DNA of 64,000 nt from Agapetus fuscipes (taxonomy: Eukaryota; Arthropoda; Insecta; Trichoptera; Glossosomatidae): assembly GCA_951799405.1 (NCBI GenBank), contig OX637353.1:3472001-3536000 (forward strand), read 5' to 3'. The position numbers and the translations under genes are program-made. Positions 57,708 through 64,000 of the stretch are shown here, one piece after another (the stretch's first letter is position 1; every line of letters starts with the position of its first letter). The notes below the pieces were generated by a model. The model saw nothing but the letters and a program-made list of their open reading frames with translations. It made no database searches and was not told the DNA's origin.

Positions 57708-58299
57708 ATTGCATTACAAACATAAAAAATATTACTTCAAATCCTAAAAAGAAAATATACCATTATAATGCAATTTTAGCTACACGATCGTATGCAAAAT
57801 TTGGGTACTTTTTAAATAATTATAAAAAATCAATGAAAAGTTTAAAAAAAAAATTTTCATCTAGAAAAAATAAAACTAATCAAAATGAATGTTTTGAAAT
57901 AAAAAAAAGTTAGGATTTATTCATAAGAACAGTGGAAATCTCCATTTAAGGTATCTCCGTAAATAAAATTATTTTGAATTGGTATTTTATGGAAAAAAAT
58001 ACCTAATTTTATGTGTTAATTTAAACTGGAGAAAAAATACTACCTTACCATTCAAAATATGGGTTATTCGGTCATCAAAGTTGGGCGCGCTGACCTCTCA
58101 ATCACCCTTAAGCCTCACCATACAGGGCTTAGACTGAAAATTGATGACAGCCAAAGCAGGAACTGTTATGGCTTTACGGCCTTCAAGCAGCTAAAATCAA
58201 CTTGTATTATTTTGTTTTTCATCCAAGAAATAGTTTTACATTTTAGCAATTGTGATAAAATCAAATTGAACTATCAAAAGTGATATTTTCTAAGATGGG

Positions 58300-58440
58300 G
58301 ACATTGTTGGTCCACTAAGGCTGGCCAGAGCCTCTGAAGATTTGCCTCCGTTTTTTTCCTATCCTTGCATACTTCTTTAAATTTCTTCATTTCAATCATT
58401 TTTATGACGTTATTTCCAAATTTCAATATTGGTCAATATT
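58300..58440 (-). pseudogene. RTE-like LINE C-terminal fragment
   Basis: Minus strand reads MKKFKEVCKDRKKTEANLQR, similar to the EMKEVCKDRKKWR end of the LINE at 47225. It lies about 100 bp past the exon 3 donor. Confidence 0.4.
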
Positions 58441-58539
58441 TTACGTAAAAAAGGCATAAATAATGTTTAGTAAAGTGTACATCTTTTAGATGCTGACTTA
58501 TTCTGACACTTTTGTGATTTTTCTATCTTCCAAACTCAC

Positions 58540-58754
58540 CACGTTTAGATTGGTCTGGTTGGAGTTGGGTGTGGTGGGGTTGACAATCATCACGGCCGTG
58601 TGTCCCGTGTGTGGACTGTGTCCCCCCAGGATGGCCGTGTATGCAGAGTCCTCCGTGTACTCCGCCATGTTGTCTCTCTGCCGCAGCACTAGCGTCCTGG
58701 GCTGCGGGCGCACGGGAACAAACCTGCTCACTCCTTCCTGAGTGCTCAGAGAGT
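58540..58754 (-). CDS. PCM1-like: PCM1-like gene, exon 3
   Basis: A 215-nt exon entered in phase 1 after a TTGTTGTGTTAG acceptor and left in phase 0 at a GTGAGT donor. The peptide starts DSLSTQEGVSRFVPVR and ends PTTPNSNQTNLNV; it is polar and disordered. The first 32 nt of this exon, with the acceptor and the adjoining intron, belong to an 89-bp unit repeated four times in tandem (58723-59074). The innermost acceptor gives the open frame. Splicing to an outer copy would add 89 nt and run into an in-frame TGA. The next recognisable exon is 21 kb away. Confidence 0.65.
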
Positions 58755-59074
58755 CTAACACAACAACAATTGCATCATTTGTAGATAATACTTGTGAAGA
58801 TGTCATATAAACCTGCTCACTCCTTCCTGAGTGCTCAGAGAGTCTAACACAACAACAATTGCATCATTTGTAGATAATACTTGTGAAGATGTCATATAAA
58901 CCTGATCACTCCTTCCTGAGTGCTCAGAGAGTCTAACACAACAACAATTGCATCATTTGTATATAATACTTGTGAAGATGTCATATAAACCTGCTCACTC
59001 CTTCCTGAGTGCTCAGAGAGTCTAGCACAACAACAATTGCATCATTTGTAGATAATACTTGTGAAGATGTCATA
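58723..59074 (-). repeat. 89-bp tandem repeat containing an exon 3 splice acceptor
   Basis: Four units start at 58723, 58812, 58901 and 58990 (spacing exactly 89). Each minus-strand unit holds part of the intron, the acceptor GTTGTTGTGTTAG, and the first 32 nt of exon 3 up to GGAGTGAGCAGG. Differences between units are one or two bases, so the expansion is recent. Only the unit at 58723 is joined to the rest of the exon. Confidence 0.9.
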
Positions 59075-59119
59075 TCAATTGGGACAAAGGAAATAAAATG
59101 AATATACAGAATGGCTTAC

Positions 59120-59225
59120 CTAGTTCAGCATAGTAATTGTCTAAGGGAGCATTGGTTGGTTTACGATTCCTGTTTTGTGATTGCCTTGTATTATGCTCAG
59201 AAACTGGAAGCCAATCCACTGATGC
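59120..59225 (-). CDS. PCM1-like: PCM1-like gene, exon 2
   Basis: A 106-nt internal exon, with a TTACAG acceptor before GCATCAG and a GTAAGC donor after CTGAACTAG. It is entered in phase 0 and left in phase 1. The peptide reads ASVDWLPVSEHNTRQ, then an Asn/Arg-rich stretch and APLDNYYAEL. It has no recognisable domain and looks like the disordered N-terminal region typical of scaffold proteins. The split codon is completed by the first two bases of exon 3 to give Asp, which supports the pairing of these two exons. Confidence 0.65.
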
Positions 59226-59464
59226 CTGTAATTATCAATAAAACATTCCTTACTTTAACTAATATAGTAAAAGGATAATAAAATGAAAATAAATCAGTTT
59301 TTATGGTATGCCTAATGTCACCATACATAATTATTTTCAATAAAAATCATTGTAATCGTAACCAAGATATGAATGCAACTTCAGCGTAAGCGTGAAAAAA
59401 ACAAATGGAATGAACCTTGACCTGATCTCTATAAAACATTCAACTAATTTGCATACACAATGGA

Positions 59465-59708
59465 CTATCTATAATCTAAGTTGCAAGGATATATTCATTC
59501 AAAGCTCTCAGATGTATGCCCACAAACAAACACGTGTAGTTCGCGCTTACAAATGACGATTGTGTACTTACAAATAAAATCCAAACCTTAAATGAACATA
59601 AGCCCTGCAACTCTTGCCGAAATTCCCTCAAACAGGAGTGACATTGGCAAAGTGAACCATTTTTTACAGTATGGGTGGTCAGCCTCATACCAACCTATAA
59701 GTCAAGGA
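59465..59708 (-). repeat. RepA copy, full length
   Basis: From TATAATCTAAGTTGCAAGG to ACCTATAAGTCAAGGA, in intron 1, of the CACGTGTAGTTCGCGC subfamily. Confidence 0.75.
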
Positions 59709-59864
59709 AAATACATACATACTTCTTAAAATAATAAAACAAATTATAACATTCACAGGGCATTGAAATAAGTTTCGTATTCAATTCATAGTGACAACGC
59801 GTGGTCACAAATTCTTTACAAAATGGTGACTTATTTTCAATAATCATTAATATAATTAATAATC

Positions 59865-60080
59865 ATACTGTAAAAAATGGTTCACTTTGCCAATGTCACC
59901 CCTGCTTCAGGGAAGGTCGGCAAGAGTTGCAGGGCTTATGTTCATTTGAGATTGGGTTTTTTATATTGCAGGTCCACATGCAGCATGTGTAAGCGCGAAA
60001 TTATGCATGTCTGCTTGTGGGAATGCATTTAATATGAATCTCAAATGATACATATCTTTGCAGCTTAGATTTAGATTTAA
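59865..60080 (+). repeat. RepA copy, 5' end missing
   Basis: From CATACTGTAAAAAATGG to TTTGCAGCTTAGATTTAG. It lacks the first ~45 bp, like the RepA attached to the LINE at 47225. Confidence 0.7.
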
Positions 60081-60884
60081 AATGTATAACTTGAATTAGA
60101 TTGAATTATTTAAAAATTTGAATGGACAAAAACAGAGTTTTAATTCACTTATTTTTTTATTTTTTTTTTGCTCAAACATTTTCGCCTAATGAGGCATCTT
60201 CAGGAGCAGAATGAATTTGATTTATTCAGATACTTTTCTTTTTTGTATGTTTTATTGAAAACACATCTAAATAACATTATTATGAAGGCGATGCTCCACT
60301 ATGGGTATGATGAGAACATCTAATTATAACTTTTATATTTGAATATTAAATTGTGCCTACAAGTTCAAAACTTTTTTAGCATAACTTCATTGCACAAAGG
60401 CTTTTGTTAATATTATGACACTGATTTATCAAAAGCAGTTATGAAACTTCATGTTCCACCAAACTTATAGTCAAAGTTATGAAGGATAGTGAGAGCATAT
60501 ACCTACTTATATCTTTATTATGTTTAGATCCCATGCACTGAGCTATCACTTGGTACATCCACTTTTTTATAGATTTAAGCTCATTTGATACAAAAACTAA
60601 CCTTAATTCATTATTACTGTTTCAGACGTAGGTATAGAATGTTATTCTGGAACATTCTGCTATATTTAGAATCCCCATCAAGGAACCCAAATTTAGAACA
60701 GTCAAAGAAAATGGCATGAATATTATTGTTACGTTTTGACATTTGAATGAAGTAGTGCTGACAATGCATATCCCTGAAATAAAGGCATGGAAACTAGTAG
60801 CAGCTAAAAGTGTATTTACGATTGAGGAAAATTATGAAACATTGAAAAATGAGCAATAAAAATTCAGTAAGTACCTTCATCTAA

Positions 60885-61140
60885 TCTAATCTAATCTAAT
60901 CTAAGCTGCAAAGATATATATCATTTAAGATTTATATTAAATGCATTCCCACAAGCAGACATGTATAATTTCGCGCTAACACATGCCGCATGTGGACCTA
61001 CAATATAAAAACCCAATCTCAAATGAACATAAGCCTTGCAACTCTTGCCGTCCTTCCCTGAAACAGGGGTGATATTGGCAAAGTGAACCAATTTTTTACA
61101 GTATGGGTGGTCAGCCACATAACAACCTATAAGTCAAGGA
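60885..61140 (-). repeat. RepA copy with (TCTAA)n tail
   Basis: Starts TCTAATCTAATCTAATC and ends ACCTATAAGTCAAGGAAC. The following CATACATGACAAATTACAT extends into LINE 3' untranslated sequence, showing it is a longer LINE remnant. Confidence 0.75.
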
Positions 61141-61324
61141 ACATACATGACAAATTACATTTTTAAAATCAATAAATTATAATATATACATGGACATAAA
61201 AAACTAAATCATAAAAACCAATTTTACTTTAACAAACCCTAGCCGCCAAATATTTTATCCTATTTTATCCTTCATCATATTTTAATAACCTATTTTTGTC
61301 AAACAAAATATTTACGATGCTCCA

Positions 61325-61560
61325 GTTCCTTGACTAATAGGTTTGTATGAGACTGATCCCCCATGCTGTAAAAACTTGGTTCACTTTTGCCAATGCTACA
61401 GGTCGACAAGAGTTGCAAGGCTTACGTTCATTTTAGATTAGAGTTTTTATTTTGTAAATACATATGCGGCATGTGTAAGCGCGAATTTATACGTACCTGC
61501 TTGTGTGAGCTTCTTTAATACGAATCTTAGATGTCAAAATATCGCAACTTAGATTATAGA
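61325..61560 (+). repeat. RepA copy near exon 1
   Basis: From TTCCTTGACTAATAGG to CGCAACTTAGATTATAG, slightly shortened in the middle. It ends about 40 bp before the exon 1 donor. Confidence 0.65.
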
Positions 61561-61602
61561 TGTTCAAATTGGCTTTGAAATAGTCAAATAAATAAGACTC
61601 AC

Positions 61603-61734
61603 CGACATGAGATTCGAAGAGTTGATATCCCTTCGTGTCGGAGTTACGACTTCTTGAGGCACATTGCAGTTGTTCCTTAGCTTCGTCTTGGGCACTGTCC
61701 CTGTGTGGCGCTCATGACCGCCCCCAGAAGCCAT
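61603..61734 (-). CDS. PCM1-like: PCM1-like gene, exon 1 (start codon)
   Basis: Coding part of exon 1: 44 codons beginning with ATG at 61734 in a good translation context (ACC before ATG, G after it). The peptide opens MASGGGHERHTG and is basic and polar, ending SSNLMS. The exon ends in CATGTCG followed by a strong GTGAGT donor, in phase 0. Vertebrate PCM1 also begins with a Met-Ala-x-Gly-Gly-Gly stretch, which I take as weak support. No upstream in-frame ATG is visible in the next 100 bases. The promoter and any 5' non-coding exon cannot be defined from sequence alone. Confidence 0.65.
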
Positions 61735-61739
61735 GGTAT

Positions 61740-62331
61740 CTTAACGTAAAGTAATATTCTTAAGCATTGTTACACTTTAAACAGCTAAACGTCTGCCTGC
61801 CAGTCACCTGTGTGCGTGTCGATTTTCTCCAGACAACTTTCTTCCTGCTTCTAAATAATTGAAATTCTTATTTATCTCAGTTTATATGACTTAAATAAAA
61901 TATTATTAATGCATTCTTCTTAAGTAAAACAATCAAGATTTTTTTGCAAAATTATAAACAAAAGCACAACAAAAGTTATAAACAGAAGTACACGGCTTTA
62001 AGTGAGTTTAAATGACAGCTAAATTAGTGCGCTATGACAACTTTAAGACCTACTCATTGAGTTCAAACTACTACATTTATTACCATATTATGAAAGTTTA
62101 TTACCTTGTTATTTATTTAAATATATTTTTTTTAAATTTAAGCTTTAGCTTTTGATTACTCAGTTAACTTCACGTTGAGTAATCAAAAGGTGACGGTATA
62201 GGTTCCGATTTTTACCACGTTCATTTTAAGTCTTGTAGGTCTTTACAAGTAACATTTTTCCCATAATGATGTACTAGTTAAAAAAACATCCCCCGTTTAT
62301 ACCTATCAAAAATCTCGCAGGGGCTGCAAAA
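61740..62331. promoter_or_regulatory. Probable 5' flank of the PCM1-like gene
   Basis: The sequence upstream of the start codon (minus-strand gene) has no recognised repeat or coding region before 62332. It is AT-rich with a Pyr-rich patch at 61790-61850. I cannot point to a TATA box or an initiator. The role is inferred only from position. Confidence 0.3.
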
Positions 62332-62646
62332 GGCTCAGTTTAGACACACGAAATTTTTTTGAATAAGTTTCGATAGTGACGTCAGACAGCGATTTTTAGC
62401 GGCAACTATCGGTTTTCCGTCTCCACACACATTTGAACAAAATATTTTTTGAACAAAACAGAATCTTTTTCTTCTAATGGCATTAAGCTGTTGCGGTTTA
62501 TTCAAACATCGAATGGGATTAAATTAATAATGTAGGAATTAAATTATTTTACGTGTTAAGTTTAACTATGCGTCGGTAAAAAAAAGAATCATACAGATAA
62601 TTTAAAATTCATCGTGGTATTGTACAAACTGGCTAAATATTCCAAT

Positions 62647-63952
62647 GGCTCAGTTTAGACACACGAAATTTTTTTGAATAAGTTTCGATAGTGACGTCAG
62701 ACAGCGATTTTTAGCGGCAACTATCGGTTTTCCGTCTCCACACACATTTGAACAAAATATTTTTTGAACAAAACAGAATCTTTTTCTTCTAATGGCATTT
62801 AGCTGTTGCGGTTTATTCAAACATCGAATGAGATTAAAATAATGTAGGAATTAAATTATTTTAATACGTGTTAAGTTTAACTATGCGTCGGTAAAAAAAA
62901 AGAATCATACAGATAATTTAAAATTCATCGTGGTGTTGTACAAACTGGCTGAATATTCCAATGTTAGTTGTGAAAATATATTACGGGTTCTTAACCTCAA
63001 AAATATTTTTATGAAACAGAATGCAATATTGCAATAGGGTATTTGCAATAGTGAGGAATATGATAAAAAGTATATTATTTTGATAGATTTCGAAAAATCT
63101 AATAATAATATGTTGATTTGAAGCCGAAAATATTTTTTTTCGATTTTATATTTAAAAAAGAAAATATAGGTTTTTGGACAAGTTTTTAAACGGATGTGAG
63201 ATCTGCTTCTTGTATTTCGGGTAATGTGACGTCATATGTTGACGTCACGTTCTTTTATTGACATTCCATACTCTGTTAACTTGTGTTGTTGACAACAGAA
63301 ACAAATGAAAACAACAAAAACAAATGATATGTTCTTAAAGAAACACACAAACTTCTTGAAAAAACACATCCGCAATGGTGTAAACATGAAAAAGCGATTC
63401 TTGAATGACATTAATGTGAGGGCTGTCAGTTGATACGGCGATGTTTACAAGACCGTGACGTCACGCGAGAAAATTTCATCTAGTAGCGTTTTGGCGCGAA
63501 AATTCAAAGATCGATTTTAAAATGCTTATAACTTTGCTAAAAATACAACTAAAATTAGAATTCAAGAAGTTTTGGGCTTATAAAGCATAAAAGAATTTAA
63601 ATCACAAAAAAAAGAAAAATGTGAAAATACCCTGATTGTTTTTAGTTTTCACAGAAAATAAAGGTTTTCGAGTTTTAAATTAACAAAAAAATTTAAAATA
63701 CCTACTAAAATTGTCGAGTCCATGTCGAGTCCATAGCATTATTGTCTTTGACTTTTCAGACATTTTAACTCCGAAGTGGAAATGTCTGACAACTCAGTCT
63801 GACCAACATTACGAAATAAGCGGGTCATGCGGCATTTTTTAAAAATCATCATAATATCAAAATTGCCAGCAACTGTCACTGCGGAGCGGCCATCTTGCTT
63901 GACGTCACTATCGAAACTTTTTCAAAAAAATTTCGTGTGTCTAAACTGAGCC
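62647..63952. mobile_element. TIR element B, inner copy
   Basis: Inverted repeats of about 52 bp with one clear mismatch begin GGCTCAGTTTAGACACACGA and extend through TTTCGATAGTGACGTCA. AAT flanks it on both sides, and the equivalent empty site (TTCCAATGTTAG) is seen inside the element itself. It contains the 598-bp element at 63036. The length without that is about 708 bp. No coding. A 3-bp duplication and GG tips fit a PIF/Harbinger-like MITE. Confidence 0.7.
63036..63633 (+). mobile_element. 598-bp TIR element, copy 2
   Basis: Same length as 3425-4022 and nearly identical (AGGGTATTTGCAATAG to AAAATACCCT). It is inserted in element B. The left flank ends AT and the right flank begins GAT, so the 2-bp duplication seen for copy 1 is not clean here. 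It keeps TGACGTCA palindromes. Confidence 0.7.
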
Positions 63953-64000
63953 AATGTTAGTTGTGAAAATATATTACGGGTTCTTAACCTCAAAAATATT

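Larger units (their letters stand above)
49835..58107 (-). mobile_element. TTAA-flanked composite element, right copy (inverted)
   Basis: TTAA at 49831-49834 precedes GGGTATACGAGAG, and CTCTCAATCACCC at the right end precedes TTAA (58108-58111). Read on the minus strand it is collinear with 7370-14842: the 5' block, the GCGCCGCGGCTCAG-type middle, RepA pieces, the 5S/S2 SINE, the GTAGGTCCTAGTGATAGC spacer and the hairpin-containing right end. It carries three insertions absent from the left copy: a Helitron-like element, 55697-56635 and 56920-57707. Without them it is about 3.3 kb. No coding capacity for transposition is seen. Confidence 0.75.
6860..61734 (-). other. PCM1-like: PCM1-like gene, ten exons, gene span
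   Basis: This is the span of the only host gene I can support. Minus-strand exons with consensus acceptors and GT donors lie at 61603-61734, 59120-59225, 58540-58754, 37254-37484, 36344-36496, 35415-35762, 35002-35154, 34707-34928, 34381-34575 and 6860-7085. Lengths and phases agree: exon 1 ends in phase 0, exon 2 in phase 1, exon 3 returns to phase 0, and exons 4 to 9 are all multiples of three. Exon 10 opens in phase 0. PCM1 is known as a coiled-coil scaffold of centriolar satellites that delivers centrosome and cilium proteins. The assignment rests on short motif resemblances from memory and on order, not on a search. Missing exons inside the 21-kb and 27-kb introns are possible, and the 3' end lies outside the window. 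Confidence 0.65.
62332..64000. mobile_element. TIR element B, outer copy, split by its own kind
   Basis: It starts GGCTCAGTTTAGACACACG at 62332, is interrupted at 62646, and resumes at 63953 (AATGTTAGTTGTGAAAATAT), running out of the window. The resumed sequence equals 62961 onward in the inner copy, so the outer element is split at a TTCCAATGTTAG site. Its right end is not in the window. Confidence 0.65.

Noticed and set aside
7370..58107. Large inverted segmental duplication of host DNA
   Set aside because: Both arms stop exactly at TTAA with the same inverted tips, and a third member is nested with a TTAA empty site, so transposition explains it better.

Overview
The window is intron-dominated nuclear DNA of an invertebrate, most likely an arthropod and probably an insect; I cannot place it more precisely. 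It is AT-rich, has spliced exons with GT/AG boundaries, and holds a dense mixture of L2/CR1-like and RTE-like LINEs, tRNA-derived SINEs, mariner, hAT, TTAA-specific and Helitron-like elements. I see no bacterial operons, no CRISPR array and no recognisable virus.

One host gene explains all the non-mobile coding sequence. It lies on the minus strand, with its start codon at 61734 and ten exons ending at 6860, and it continues beyond the left edge. Reading phases agree across exons 1 to 9 (about 585 codons), and exon 10 joins in phase. The protein is low-complexity and coiled-coil. Two segments resemble vertebrate PCM1: a QIREYI-type segment in exon 5 and a DNELW plus MLRDLQ-type segment in exons 7 to 9. 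I therefore call it a PCM1-like centriolar-satellite scaffold. Its two largest introns, of about 27 kb and 21 kb, are built almost entirely of transposons.

Layout from left to right. At 1-1830 is a 5'-truncated L2-like LINE with a 600-codon open frame running off the edge. At 1836-4468 is a Helitron-like element filled with a tandem array of about 400-bp units. At 4505-5066 is a hAT-type element, then a SINE, and at 5488-6752 a complete but broken mariner. Exon 10 is at 6860-7085. At 7370-14842 is a TTAA-flanked composite element with a second copy of its own family nested inside at 10797-14202. From 14.9 to 21 kb lie LINE tails and SINE pieces. At 21.5-27.7 kb is an L2-like LINE split by a 3-kb insertion of unknown nature. 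At 27.9-33.6 kb is a second L2-like LINE, split by an RTE-like LINE that itself carries a clean internal inversion. At 33782-34191 is another hAT-type element. Exons 9 to 4 are at 34.4-37.5 kb. From 37.8 to 49.4 kb are more SINEs, a foldback-like element, a nearly intact hAT transposase and an RTE-like LINE. At 49835-58107 is a second, inverted copy of the TTAA element, with a Helitron-like element, a hAT-type element and a 3-bp-TSD element inserted in it. Exons 3 to 1 are at 58.5-61.7 kb, and nested TIR elements lie upstream of the start codon.

The repeats work as a community. A short repeat seen more than 20 times (called RepA here) is the 3' end of the RTE-like LINE. SINE family S2 ends in the same tail as the L2-like LINEs, so the L2 machinery probably copies it. 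Some S2 units are joined to a second SINE, S1, as a heterodimer. One S2 locus, duplicated inside the TTAA element, is fused to a 5S rRNA-derived segment. Two copies of the TTAA element give filled and empty sites that date several insertions relative to one another.
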